The position numbers were made by a program, and so were the translations under genes. The notes under the pieces were generated by a model. That model was given only the letters and a program-made list of their open reading frames with translations. It made no database searches and had not been told where the DNA came from. A stretch of DNA of 36,546 nucleotides from a bacterium (GTDB lineage: Bacteria; Cyanobacteriota; Vampirovibrionia; Gastranaerophilales; Gastranaerophilaceae), in assembly GCA_024408765.1 (NCBI GenBank), contig JAKSUR010000008.1, positions 1-36,546 on the forward strand, written 5' to 3'. This document shows, one piece after another, positions 24,140 through 32,791 of the stretch; position 1 is the first letter of the stretch, and each line of letters starts with the position of its first letter.

Positions 24140-24697
24140 TTAATCATCCCAAAGCTCAAAATATTCAGCTTTATTAAAAGTTCTTTCATTTCGATAATAG
24201 CTGTTGTAATATTTAGCTTTCTTTATTATGTTGTACCATTCTTCATAGTTATCTTTAAAATTTTCTCTATCACGGTCAATATAATGTACTGTCACAATTC
24301 CTTTGTGAGCATTTGTTACTCTGTAAAACTCACATTGTGCTTTTATGTTCTTATAATTTTCAGTGCATCTTGTAGCAATCGCATCATTCTCGGTTAATTT
24401 TAAATACCTGTAATTACCGGTCGGATTATTCTTTTTCATTTTTAGAATCTCGTTAGCCGTAAAAATTTTAACAGGATATCCTGATTCAAAGTAAGAATGA
24501 ATAATTATAGCTCTTTTCCAATCAGGATTATGTTCACCTTTAGGTAAATATTGTAAAATAGATTCAGTTCCTATTTTTTTATAATATGCTTTTTCCCAAA
24601 GTTCACCTGACGGATATTTGATAATGATTGTTTCATAAGCCATTACAACAGGAATTAATAATAAAAATAAAAAACTAAATAAAAGGACTTTTTTCAT
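24140..24697 (-). CDS. Small exported protein of unknown function
   Basis: About 185 residues. The N-terminus MKKVLLFSFLFLLLIPVVMAYE is a clear signal peptide with probable cleavage after VMA, so the protein goes to the periplasm or outside. The mature part is rich in Tyr, Lys and Asn and begins with a strand-like IIIKYPSGELWEKAYYKK, which recalls toxin-antitoxin MORN-type phrases (YPSGELWE) but without clear repetition. Two Cys (about 110 and 123) could form a disulphide. The frame extends back to a GTG at 24721, but AAGGAAGG fits the ATG at 24697, which also begins the signal peptide. It overlaps the end of the Nif3-like gene by 23 bases. Confidence 0.65.
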   Translation of the reverse strand: MKKVLLFSFLFLLLIPVVMAYETIIIKYPSGELWEKAYYKKIGTESILQYLPKGEHNPDWKRAIIIHSYFESGYPVKIFTANEILKMKKNNPTGNYRYLKLTENDAIATRCTENYKNIKAQCEFYRVTNAHKGIVTVHYIDRDRENFKDNYEEWYNIIKKAKYYNSYYRNERTFNKAEYFELWDD

Positions 24698-25349
24698 TTG
24701 CAATAAATCCTTCCTTATCACTTAACGCAGATATTTTTCTCAAATGTTTGACTGCAAAAATTTCACTTTCAAAATGACCTATGTCAAAAACAACTTTGTC
24801 AGTTTCAATTGCTGTATGGAACTTCAAATCTCCTGTAACAAATGCATCGCAAGGAGTTTCTGATATAAATTCCGAGCCTGAACCTGCACAAAAACCTATC
24901 GTTTTAATAAATTTTATTCCATTGTTATTGATATATCTTAATTTTGGCGAAATGTGAAGTAATTTTAGTTTTAAAAATTCAACACTCATTTCTTTTTCAA
25001 GCACAACTGTTCTTACAAATTCATTATACGGTTTTCCTTCAAATTGAAGTGCTTCAAGCAATAAATCTGTCGTTCCTCCAATTGCCTTGTCAAAGTTTGT
25101 ATGCGCACAATATATATTGATATTTCTGTATCCTAAAGGCACAAAAAACAAAGGGTGATGAGAAATTATCAAGTCACATCCCAAATTTTCAGCTTGCACA
25201 TAAACATCTTTTGTAACAGTAAGTGCAAATAATACTTTGTTAATTTCAACATTCTCAGTTTCGACAATCCAACCGCTCGAATCCCATTTTTCTTGGGTTT
25301 CTAATGGTGCAAACATTTCAATTCTTTTAACAATGTCATATTTATTCAA
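24675..25349 (-). CDS. Nif3-like dinuclear metal centre protein
   Basis: A 224-residue protein of the Nif3/YbgI family, shorter than most members (about 250-370). The metal ligands are in place: ISHHPLFF (His64-His65), AHTNFDKAIGGTTD (His83, Asp87), VTGDLKFH, and FDIGHFESE (His192, Glu196). EKWDSSGW replaces the usual EKWDNVGL. Members form hexameric rings with two metal ions per subunit; some act as GTP cyclohydrolase-like enzymes, but the cellular role is unsettled. The start overlaps the coaBC end by eight bases. The gene is therefore in the coaBC operon, a frequent neighbour of conserved housekeeping genes, which gives no direct functional clue. Confidence 0.85.
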   Translation of the reverse strand: MNKYDIVKRIEMFAPLETQEKWDSSGWIVETENVEINKVLFALTVTKDVYVQAENLGCDLIISHHPLFFVPLGYRNINIYCAHTNFDKAIGGTTDLLLEALQFEGKPYNEFVRTVVLEKEMSVEFLKLKLLHISPKLRYINNNGIKFIKTIGFCAGSGSEFISETPCDAFVTGDLKFHTAIETDKVVFDIGHFESEIFAVKHLRKISALSDKEGFIANEKSPFI

Positions 25350-26517
25350 AAATTTTCTCCAAAATTTTCTTAGCTATGTTTGTTTTTGTATCTCTTTCAA
25401 TATGACTTATATTTTCATTTTTATCAAGTATGTAAACTTCATTATAATCAGCAGAAAATCCTATATCTTTTCTTGAAATATCATTCGCTACAAGATAGTC
25501 GCAACCTTTGTTTTTTATTTTAATTTTGGCATTGTTTATTAAATCTTCGCTTTCAGCACAGAAGCCTACAATTTTTGCATTAGAGTTTAAATTGCTGATT
25601 TCTTTCAATATATCGGGATTTTGTGTAAAAGTAAGTGTGAGTTCACTACTATCTGTTTTTTTTAATTTTTGTTCGGAATAATTTTTAATTCTGTAATCTG
25701 CCACTGCAGCTGTCATAATTATACAATCTTGGTCTTTAAGTCTTGATTTGACTTCTTTTTCCATTTCTAATGCAGTTTCAGTCAAAATTGTTTGATAAGG
25801 TTTGTCAATTTTAAAGGTGGATACCAGAATAACATCTGCGCCCATTTCATAAGCTGAATCGGCAAGTGAAATCCCCATTTTCCCTGAAGAACTATTTGTA
25901 ATATACCTTACGGGATCTATTTTTTCTTTAGTTCCGCCTGCTGTAATTAATATTTTTTTACCGCATAGAATTTTCTTGTTATTTAAAATATCAGTAACCG
26001 TTTTTAAGATAGTTTCAGGCTCTGCCATTCTGCCTTTACCTTCTGTTCCGCAAGCCAAAAACCCTGATTCCGGTTCAATAAATTTATAACCTGCCGATTT
26101 TAAAGTTTTAATATTATTTTGTACAAATTGATTTTCCCACATGCCGGTATTCATTGCAGGCACAAAAACTATTTGCTTTTTATATGCACATACTATTGAG
26201 GTTAACAAATTATCACAAATCCCGTTTGATATTTTGGAAATAGTATTTGCACTCGCAGGTGCTATAACAAAAATATCTGCCCAATCGCATAAAGATATAT
26301 GTTCGGGTTTATAATCTTCAATTTTAAAATTATCTATATAAACTTCATTATTTGAAACGGTTTTAAGAGTCAATTCCGTAACAAAATTTGTAGCAGAAGG
26401 TGTCATTACAACCTTAACATCTGCCCCATTTTTTTTGAATAAACGCACGAGTGACGGAATCTTATATGCCGAAATTCCGCCGGTTATACCTATTAATATT
26501 TTCTTACCTGTTAGCAT
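25342..26517 (-). CDS. coaBC: Bifunctional phosphopantothenoylcysteine synthetase/decarboxylase
   Basis: About 391 residues. The N-terminal flavoprotein decarboxylase (CoaC, 1-180) shows GITGGISAYKIPSLVR, the catalytic His73 (PEHISLCDWAD), IAPASANT, PAMNTGMW and the substrate-clamp ACGTEGKGRMAEP. The C-terminal synthetase (CoaB) begins KKILITAGGTKEKIDPVRYITN with SSSGKMG, then AAVADYR and KIVGFCAESED. It joins cysteine to 4'-phosphopantothenate using CTP and decarboxylates the product, steps two and three of CoA synthesis. The frame extends to a TTG at 26535; I chose the ATG at 26517 because the flavodoxin-like fold starts there and a TATAAT box sits six bases before it. It leads the operon coaBC, nif3-like, secreted protein. 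coaE lies across the divergent gap. Confidence 0.93.
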   Translation of the reverse strand: MLTGKKILIGITGGISAYKIPSLVRLFKKNGADVKVVMTPSATNFVTELTLKTVSNNEVYIDNFKIEDYKPEHISLCDWADIFVIAPASANTISKISNGICDNLLTSIVCAYKKQIVFVPAMNTGMWENQFVQNNIKTLKSAGYKFIEPESGFLACGTEGKGRMAEPETILKTVTDILNNKKILCGKKILITAGGTKEKIDPVRYITNSSSGKMGISLADSAYEMGADVILVSTFKIDKPYQTILTETALEMEKEVKSRLKDQDCIIMTAAVADYRIKNYSEQKLKKTDSSELTLTFTQNPDILKEISNLNSNAKIVGFCAESEDLINNAKIKIKNKGCDYLVANDISRKDIGFSADYNEVYILDKNENISHIERDTKTNIAKKILEKIFE

Positions 26518-26523
26518 AAAATC

Positions 26524-26529
26524 ATTATA
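26524..26529 (-). promoter_or_regulatory. Probable -10 box, leaderless start of coaBC
   Basis: Minus-strand TATAAT followed by GATTTT (six bases) and the ATG at 26517. A TTGATT lies 19 bases further upstream as a possible -35. GAGG overlaps the box region but is 12 bases from the ATG, far for a ribosome site. Confidence 0.5.
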
Positions 26530-26604
26530 CCTCAAAAGAGAGATTTTTAATCAATAAACCTTTTCCAAACGATTCAAATCAAGACTAAAATACTTTTATT
26601 ATGT

Positions 26605-26610
26605 TATAAT
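26605..26610 (+). promoter_or_regulatory. Probable -10 box, leaderless start of the YbgC-like operon
   Basis: TATAAT followed by CACAAT (six bases) and the ATG at 26617. No Shine-Dalgarno sequence. It is back to back with the coaBC box 76 bases away, so the gap holds two divergent leaderless promoters. Confidence 0.55.
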
Positions 26611-26616
26611 CACAAT

Positions 26617-27033
26617 ATGAAACACGAATTTAAACAAAGAGTGTATTATGCTGATACAGATGCCTATGGAGTTGTATGGCACGGTTCATATTTAAGGTTT
26701 ATGGAATCTGCCAGAGTAGAATTTTGCTCTGAATTGGGAATAAATTTAGTAAAATTAAAAAAAAAAGATATAGTAATACCTGTAACAAATATAAATATTC
26801 GTTACAAATCTTCGGCAGTTCTTGATGAAAATATTGTTGTTGAAACAGTTTTATCAAAACTGACTCCGATAATCGCATTGTTTACGCAAATTATAAAAAA
26901 TGAAGAAACACAACAAGTTCATACAACAGCAGAAGTTGAAGTGGTTGCTGTTCATAATAACGGGAAAATATACCGCAGATTACCTGATGAATTAAAATTG
27001 AAACTGGAAGGAGCATTAGAATGCAAAGACTGA
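26617..27033 (+). CDS. YbgC/FcbC-type acyl-CoA thioesterase
   Basis: A 138-residue single hot-dog domain protein. YYADTDAYGVVWHGSYLRFME (10-30) is the diagnostic helix entry, with the catalytic Asp15 equivalent to Asp18 of E. coli YbgC and His22 following. VTNINIRYKSSAVLDENIVVET and the late TTAEVEVVAVHNNGK complete the fold. Members hydrolyse acyl-CoA thioesters in the cytoplasm. In proteobacteria YbgC sits with tol-pal; here it leads an operon with an RNA modification gene and coaE, so a CoA-recycling link is possible (inference). The start is the ATG six bases after a TATAAT box. It overlaps the next gene by 13 bases. Confidence 0.88.
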   Translation: MKHEFKQRVYYADTDAYGVVWHGSYLRFMESARVEFCSELGINLVKLKKKDIVIPVTNINIRYKSSAVLDENIVVETVLSKLTPIIALFTQIIKNEETQQVHTTAEVEVVAVHNNGKIYRRLPDELKLKLEGALECKD

Positions 27034-27767
27034 ATAAATATATAGCATCATCAGGATTGTGTTCGAGAAGAAAAGCTGATGAATTAATCGAGCAAGGGAA
27101 AGTCTTTGTTAACGATAAAGTTGTTAACGAACTTGGTTTTCAAGTTAGTGTAAAAGACAAAGTTGTTGTAGAAGGCAAATTAATTAAACCGGCAAAGCTT
27201 GAATATTACAGATTTTATAAACCAGCAGGGTACATAACAACAGCTGAAGATGAAAAAAGCAGAAAAACAATATATGATATAATACCACCTGAACTTAAAC
27301 ATCTGAAACCAATAGGGAGATTGGATAAAGATTCAACAGGTTTGATTATTATGACAAATGACGGAGATTTAATAAATGAGCTTTCTCATCCGTCAATAAA
27401 AATTCCTAAAATTTATACCGTTTCAATAAACGGAAAAATTACTCCGCAAGATGGTGAAAAAATGTACAATGGAATTGATATTGAAACCGATTCTGGCGAA
27501 ATTAAAACAGCTTATGCGGAAATATTTCCAATTGAAATTGATAATAAAACCTCAACAATCAGGGTTACTCTTTATCAGGGAATGAACAGACAAATCCGTA
27601 AAATGTTTGCTGTATTGGGATATGAAGTTATTTCTCTAAAACGTATTCAACACGCAACTATCACGATTGAAGGCTTGAAAAGAGGACAGATAAAACAAAT
27701 GAAACCTAAGCAGGTAAATGAATTGAAAGCATTTATAAACAAAATAAAGAGGTCTCAAAATGCTTAA
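27021..27767 (+). CDS. RsuA/RluB-family pseudouridine synthase
   Basis: A 248-residue RNA-modifying enzyme. Residues 1-55 are an S4 RNA-binding domain (RLNKYIASSGLCSRRKADELI). The catalytic domain follows with YKPAGYITTAEDEK (66-79), the active-site Asp102 in GRLDKDSTGLIIMTNDG and the closing YQGMNRQIRKMFAVLGY. It isomerises a specific uridine in ribosomal RNA; whether it acts on 23S (RluB-like) or 16S (RsuA-like) cannot be decided, though the R-R-K S4 start is common in RluB. GGAAGGAG lies eight to nine bases before the ATG, inside the thioesterase gene, so translation is coupled. It overlaps coaE by eight bases. Confidence 0.92.
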   Translation: MQRLNKYIASSGLCSRRKADELIEQGKVFVNDKVVNELGFQVSVKDKVVVEGKLIKPAKLEYYRFYKPAGYITTAEDEKSRKTIYDIIPPELKHLKPIGRLDKDSTGLIIMTNDGDLINELSHPSIKIPKIYTVSINGKITPQDGEKMYNGIDIETDSGEIKTAYAEIFPIEIDNKTSTIRVTLYQGMNRQIRKMFAVLGYEVISLKRIQHATITIEGLKRGQIKQMKPKQVNELKAFINKIKRSQNA

Positions 27768-28338
27768 GGTTGCCATTTCAGGAAATATTGCTTCAGGAAA
27801 GTCAACAGTTGAAAATATCCTTAAAAATATAGGGTATTCTGTTTATGACACTGATGAAATTGCCCATAATATACTCGTAAACTCAGATACTGTAAAAAAT
27901 AAATTTAAAGACTATGACATTATATCAAACGGTCAAATTGACAGAAAAAAGCTTGCAAAGGTTGTTTTTTCGGATTCTGAGAAATTGAAATTGTTGGAAA
28001 ATATTATTCACCCTCTTGTTAAGGACGAAATTATTAAAATTTTTAATTTACCAAAAGAGATTGTTTTTATATCAGTTCCGCAACTTTTTGAAGCAGGATT
28101 TGAGAAGTTATTTGATAAGGTGATTTTTGTAACGGCTGACAAAGATATTCGCATAAAAAGGTTGATAAAAAGAAATGATTATACCGAAAGCGAAGCCTTG
28201 ATTCGTATAAATGCTCAAAGTGATGAAGATGAAAAAATATTAAAGTCTGATTATGTTATTCAAAATAATGCAACAGAAAAAGAACTTTTAATCCAAGTTA
28301 AGCAAATTTTAGTTAAATTAAGACAAGAAAAATCGTAA
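27760..28338 (+). CDS. coaE: Dephospho-CoA kinase
   Basis: A 192-residue P-loop kinase that phosphorylates the 3'-hydroxyl of dephospho-CoA, the last step of CoA synthesis. Walker A is GNIASGKST (8-16), followed by YDTDEIAHNIL, the substrate-binding DTD motif of the family. HPLVKDEI, VFISVPQLFEAGFEK (family usually VPLLFE) and the LID with KRLIKRNDYTESEALIRINAQ follow. The length is typical. It overlaps the pseudouridine synthase by eight bases and ends the operon at a strong terminator 19 bases on. coaBC, the enzyme for earlier steps, is divergently placed about 1.2 kb away, so CoA genes cluster here. Confidence 0.95.
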   Translation: MLKVAISGNIASGKSTVENILKNIGYSVYDTDEIAHNILVNSDTVKNKFKDYDIISNGQIDRKKLAKVVFSDSEKLKLLENIIHPLVKDEIIKIFNLPKEIVFISVPQLFEAGFEKLFDKVIFVTADKDIRIKRLIKRNDYTESEALIRINAQSDEDEKILKSDYVIQNNATEKELLIQVKQILVKLRQEKS

Positions 28339-28356
28339 AATTTTAATATTAAATAG

Positions 28357-28395
28357 TAAAAGAGCCGTCATTATACAAAAATAACGGCTCTTTTA
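28357..28395. terminator. Bidirectional terminator
   Basis: TAAAAGAGCCGT (28357-28368) pairs with ACGGCTCTTTTA (28384-28395), twelve pairs. It closes coaE on one strand and the phosphofructokinase gene on the other. Confidence 0.9.
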
Positions 28396-28411
28396 TACTA
28401 GTTGTAATACC

Positions 28412-30091
28412 TTATACCTTTGCGAGCTTCGCACTATTTTCCAATTGTAATGTAACGGTTGTTATATCACAAACTGATGATGGCCCAAAATATTGAATTG
28501 CTCCGGGGAATAAGTATCTGTCATTCATTGCCCAATCTTCTCTGTTTGCCTCCAGCTTCTTAAATACAGCTCCATCCAATTCAACAAGTGCTTTTTTAAT
28601 AACAGGTTTCATTTCACCATGACGTCTTTCCATATTCATCATCATAGTTAACGGCACACCGCCTGCAATCCAATTATTTGCAGATTCAGTTAAATTTCTG
28701 ACAGATGATAAATATCCTGTTAAACCAAAGTTTATCAATGCAAAAGCATTAAAGCCTAATGAATAGCAATAATCAGCATCAAAGTTGGACGGGAATGCAC
28801 ATCTTCCTTCGTATCCGAAGAAATGTGATTGTGTCGAAAATTTGCCGGAATATTTGCCTTCTTTTTTTAGTTTTGCGAGTTTTTCTTCAACCATAGAAAT
28901 TAAAAGTTTTTCCGTTTCTATTTTTGAAACCTGAACATTTCCGTGAGGATCTCTGTCCATCAAAAGTTGAGATTTTATTAATGCAGGCAAAGATTTAAAT
29001 ACAGGTGCATTTTCACTTGATAGAGTATTTTCAATTATTGAAATTTTCTCAGTATCTGAACCGTTTATATATTTCTCATCTTTTTCGAGTGATGACATTA
29101 TATCATTAAGATTTGATATCATTGATTTCAATTCAGGTATAAATTCAATCAAGCCTTCCGGAATAACTGCTATACCAAAATTTTTACCGATTTCTGAACG
29201 CTTAACTACAATATTTGAAATATAATCAATAATTGATGAAAGTGACATTTTCTTTTGTTCAACTTCTTCAGAAATAAGTGTAATATTTGGTTGAGTTTGC
29301 AAAGCTGCTTCCAATGCAACATGAGATGCACTTCTGCCCATAATTTTAACAAAGTGCCAATATTTTTTTGCCGAGTTTGCATCTCTTTCAATATTACCTA
29401 TAAGTTCTGCATAAGTTTTTGTAGCTGTATCAAATCCGAAAGATATTTCAATTTGTTCGTTTTTAAGGTCGCCATCAATAGTTTTCGGACAACCTATTAC
29501 CTGAATACCTGCATTGTGAGCAACAAACCATTCGGCAAGAAGCGCAGCGTTTGTATTTGAATCATCGCCACCGATTATAACAACTGCTGATATGTTTAAT
29601 TTTTTACATACTTCCCAAGCAGATTGGAATTGTTCTTCTGTTTCCAACTTCGTTCTTCCTGAACCAATAATATCAAAACCGCCTGTATTTCTGTAATCAT
29701 TAATAAATTCATCATTAAATTCTACATATTTACCTTCAATTATACCGCTTGGGCCACCCAAAAATCCGTATAAAGTACTTGACGGGTTAGCTTGCTTTAA
29801 AGCATCATACAAACCTGCTATAACATTATGTCCGCCCGGCGCCTGACCGCCTGATAATATAACACCTACATTTATTTTTGAACAAGTACAAGAGCTTGTT
29901 GATGTTTGAAAACTTACAGTCGGTTTTCCATAAGTATTTTTAAATAAATTTTTAATTTCATCTTTATTTGCAACCGCTTCTGTCGCAGAGCCTTCAATAC
30001 AGGTAAGGTGAGCGATTCCGCCTGCCAAAGACGACGGTAATTTTGGCTGATATTTCAGTCTTTCAATTTGTAATGGTGATAAATTTGTCAT
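28412..30091 (-). CDS. pfp: Pyrophosphate-dependent 6-phosphofructokinase, long type
   Basis: A 559-residue enzyme that reversibly phosphorylates fructose 6-phosphate with pyrophosphate. The PFK core begins [16 protein letters not shown] (75-90). GGDDS (174-178) has the second Asp that excludes ATP, and PKTIDGDL (202-209) has the Lys typical of PPi use. [15 protein letters not shown] and the late [13 protein letters not shown] bind the sugar phosphate. The length and helical insertions match the long form found in plants, spirochaetes and some anaerobes, not the 320-residue ATP enzyme. It allows glycolysis and gluconeogenesis at low ATP cost. AAAGGGG lies seven bases before the ATG. It is transcribed alone. 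Confidence 0.95.
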   Translation of the reverse strand: MTNLSPLQIERLKYQPKLPSSLAGGIAHLTCIEGSATEAVANKDEIKNLFKNTYGKPTVSFQTSTSSCTCSKINVGVILSGGQAPGGHNVIAGLYDALKQANPSSTLYGFLGGPSGIIEGKYVEFNDEFINDYRNTGGFDIIGSGRTKLETEEQFQSAWEVCKKLNISAVVIIGGDDSNTNAALLAEWFVAHNAGIQVIGCPKTIDGDLKNEQIEISFGFDTATKTYAELIGNIERDANSAKKYWHFVKIMGRSASHVALEAALQTQPNITLISEEVEQKKMSLSSIIDYISNIVVKRSEIGKNFGIAVIPEGLIEFIPELKSMISNLNDIMSSLEKDEKYINGSDTEKISIIENTLSSENAPVFKSLPALIKSQLLMDRDPHGNVQVSKIETEKLLISMVEEKLAKLKKEGKYSGKFSTQSHFFGYEGRCAFPSNFDADYCYSLGFNAFALINFGLTGYLSSVRNLTESANNWIAGGVPLTMMMNMERRHGEMKPVIKKALVELDGAVFKKLEANREDWAMNDRYLFPGAIQYFGPSSVCDITTVTLQLENSAKLAKV

Positions 30092-30174
30092 AAAAGTTCC
30101 CCTTTCATTAATTAATTGATTTTATTATATCACATACATTACCTTATAACAGCAAATTATTTTTTTACGAATTA

Positions 30175-30180
30175 TATTAT
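30175..30180 (+). promoter_or_regulatory. Probable -10 box, leaderless start of the threefold membrane protein
   Basis: TATTAT followed by ACTCGT (six bases) and the ATG at 30187. No Shine-Dalgarno sequence between box and start. Confidence 0.45.
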
Positions 30181-30186
30181 ACTCGT

Positions 30187-31842
30187 ATGGAAATTTTTAA
30201 CAATTACTCCGAATTTAAAACTCAAAAAAAATTTTACGACAATTGGAAATCAGCAAGAAATCTTGCCGAGGCGAAACGTGTTGCTTATATTAAAAATGTC
30301 GGAGTTTCAAATGAGCAGAAAAAATCAGATTTAAGAAGAGCCGAAGCCATTTTGAACAGCATAGATATTATGGATGATTTTTCACAAGCAAGAGCCGAAG
30401 ATATGGAAGTCATTACGGATCAAGTTAAAAATTTAATAACGGAAGTGGGACTATTTGCCACGATGGGTGTTGGTTTACTTTTTTCACTTTCAAAATCTAC
30501 ACACAAAGTTATAAACGAAGTTTTCAAAGAAAAAAAATATTTAAATGCCACAAAATTAATTATTCCGGCAATTGTAACTGCAATACCTATGTTGGGAAGC
30601 ATTGTTGGTGCCAGTGCATTGGGTGCAGGTTTAGAAACAAAAGCTTCAAGACTCGGCAGAGCAGAAGCTATTAATACGACACTTTATTCTCCAAAGCAAT
30701 TCGCAGAACTTACTGATGAACAGGAAAAAGAAATTGAAGAAATTTCAAAATCCATATACATTCCTCCTAAAAAAGCTAAAAATTTTCAAAATAAAACAAG
30801 AGATTTTGGAATTTTCAGATCTATCAAAACACTCTTTGCACCTAATAAAAGGGAACAACAAACAATTGATTATATAAATTACAGAACAGAAGCCGATAAA
30901 CAATATTTTGACAATGTAAAACTTTCAGATAAAGAAGTTCTTGAAGCTAAAAAAGATAAACAACTTATTCAAAATATTGTAGAAAAAGTTGATATCGCTT
31001 CACAAGAATATTCGGAAAATGTTGAATTGGCAACCGGATTGGTCACAACTACGGCACTTGCTGGTGGTGTTTTGACAGGTTTTATAACTAATAAAATTTT
31101 AAATAAATTCCCTAAATTAGCCTCTTATAATGCATTAATTTCATTTGGCGTAACATTAATTGTACCTCTGGCAATGGCAATTTTTGGCACAAAACTGCAA
31201 AAGCAAGCATCAAGAGTCGGAAGATTCAAAGTAAAACAAGAGTTTATGAATAATCCGGAACAATTAATATATGTTGATGATGAAAAAACAAAAGAAATGG
31301 ACGGAAATGCTTATATAAATGATAAAAAACGTCCGGGATTTTTCAAATTTTTAATTCAAGCCGCAAAGGATAATAAAGAATATAATAAATACTTAAAGAC
31401 AGAGTATTTGGAGTCAAAAAAGCGTTCTATGGCAAGAGAACAGATTAATTTAACACCCGAGCAAGAAGCTCGTGCAACTCAGCTCCAAACAAATACATTC
31501 AAAATGTTTAATACTCTTGATGATAAGTCGCAAAAACTATCAGAAAGCACTGAAGCAATCGGAGAAATAATTTCAGTGGGATTAACGAGTCTCATAAGCT
31601 TAATTGGTACAGCAATAAGTGGTATATATATGGTTAAAAATCATAAAAAATCAAGTGATACAAAAACAATAATTACTGCTTTTGTACCCGCTGTTGTATC
31701 AATTTTAGTTGCTAATGTTATAAATATATTTGTTACAAAAGCACAAAAGAAAGCATCAAAAGTAGCTAATATGTTGGCAATTAACGAAATGGATGATTAC
31801 AGAAATTTTGCAGACTATACCTCAAAAACACAGCAAAATTAA
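30187..31842 (+). CDS. Membrane protein with three copies of a two-helix module
   Basis: A 551-residue protein I do not recognise. Six hydrophobic segments come in pairs at about 86-102/122-148, 281-301/314-334 and 459-482/494-516. Each pair ends in a similar basic phrase: ETKASRLGRAEA (150-161), GTKLQKQASRVGRFKVKQE (334-352) and VTKAQKKASKVANMLAINE (516-534). Copies are about 183 residues apart, so the protein arose by internal triplication. The soluble linkers (160-270 and 350-450) are Lys/Glu-rich and probably helical. No catalytic motif or known transporter signature is seen, and no signal peptide. The gene is solitary, between phosphofructokinase and a ZIP transporter. It may be a scaffold or shape-determining membrane protein; function unknown. 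Confidence 0.7.
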   Translation: MEIFNNYSEFKTQKKFYDNWKSARNLAEAKRVAYIKNVGVSNEQKKSDLRRAEAILNSIDIMDDFSQARAEDMEVITDQVKNLITEVGLFATMGVGLLFSLSKSTHKVINEVFKEKKYLNATKLIIPAIVTAIPMLGSIVGASALGAGLETKASRLGRAEAINTTLYSPKQFAELTDEQEKEIEEISKSIYIPPKKAKNFQNKTRDFGIFRSIKTLFAPNKREQQTIDYINYRTEADKQYFDNVKLSDKEVLEAKKDKQLIQNIVEKVDIASQEYSENVELATGLVTTTALAGGVLTGFITNKILNKFPKLASYNALISFGVTLIVPLAMAIFGTKLQKQASRVGRFKVKQEFMNNPEQLIYVDDEKTKEMDGNAYINDKKRPGFFKFLIQAAKDNKEYNKYLKTEYLESKKRSMAREQINLTPEQEARATQLQTNTFKMFNTLDDKSQKLSESTEAIGEIISVGLTSLISLIGTAISGIYMVKNHKKSSDTKTIITAFVPAVVSILVANVINIFVTKAQKKASKVANMLAINEMDDYRNFADYTSKTQQN

Positions 31843-31938
31843 TTGACATAATTTTAAAAAAATATAAAAACTCACTTTTCGGCATTACCGCAATTTAGAA
31901 ATATTATTGAAAATTCAGTCAAAATACCTTCATTAAAA

Positions 31939-32748
31939 TTAATATCCGTTTATCAACAATAAACTTGCCCAGATTACAATCATGCCGGACATAATCCCGC
32001 CTATTGCATAATGCCAATCTCCATATTCATGTGAAAGTGGCAATAGTGTGTCAAATGAAATGTATATCATAATTCCCACCACAGCTGACATTGCGAGTCC
32101 TACAAAGACCTGTGGAAGGAAAAATTGTAAAACAACAAGACCAATAACCGCTCCAATCGGTTCGGTCATACCTGTCCAAAATGAATACCACATTGCCATT
32201 CTTTTTTTTCCCGTAGCATGATAAATAGGAAGGGCAACGGCAATTCCTTCAGGAATATTATGAAGTGCTATTGCAAGCGCTACAGAAACACCAACCGCAA
32301 TATCTTGAGAAGATACAAGAAAAGTCCCCAACCCTTCGGGAAAATTGTGAACAGCAATTGCTATTGCTGTCAAAAGTCCTGCTCTTTTGATTCTATGTTG
32401 TCTTTTACAATGCAAATCATCAGGATCGCAATCGTCTTTAAAATCTTCTTCTTCAACGTGATCCGGTATAAATTCATCAATTAATTTAGAAATTATTACA
32501 CCGCAAATAAATCCTACAAATAACATCCAGTGATATTTAATCGGGTAGTATGTTTTTAATAAATTTTCAGCCGTAGATAATATTTCAGTAAGAGAAACAA
32601 AAATCATAACGCCTGCTGAAAATCCTAATCCAAGCGATAAAGCTTTTAAATTATTTTTTTTAACAAAAAAAGTTATAAATCCGCCCAAAAGAGTTGCGAG
32701 TCCAGCAATTGCAGTCATCAATAAAGGTATTTTCCAATTTTCAATCAC
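31939..32748 (-). CDS. zupT: ZIP-family metal transporter
   Basis: A 269-residue inner-membrane transporter with eight expected helices. The paired metal sites are complete: HNFPEG (134-139) in helix four and HNIPEG (163-168) in helix five, the binuclear ZIP centre. The loop between helices three and four (about 92-119) is rich in His, Asp, Glu and two Cys, as expected for metal capture. It imports zinc and perhaps iron or manganese into the cytoplasm. The start is a GTG with AAAAGGAG ten bases before it; no nearer ATG fits the first helix. It is monocistronic. No Zur-like or Fur-like box could be identified with confidence. Confidence 0.9.
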   Translation of the reverse strand: MIENWKIPLLMTAIAGLATLLGGFITFFVKKNNLKALSLGLGFSAGVMIFVSLTEILSTAENLLKTYYPIKYHWMLFVGFICGVIISKLIDEFIPDHVEEEDFKDDCDPDDLHCKRQHRIKRAGLLTAIAIAVHNFPEGLGTFLVSSQDIAVGVSVALAIALHNIPEGIAVALPIYHATGKKRMAMWYSFWTGMTEPIGAVIGLVVLQFFLPQVFVGLAMSAVVGIMIYISFDTLLPLSHEYGDWHYAIGGIMSGMIVIWASLLLINGY

Positions 32749-32791
32749 CTGTTGTTCTCCTTTTGGTTTTTATTGTACTACATTCGTTATA

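Noticed and set aside
25342-28338. Eight to thirteen base overlaps between coaBC/Nif3-like, thioesterase/RluB and RluB/coaE as an unusual feature.
   Set aside because: Such short overlaps are ordinary in compact bacterial operons.
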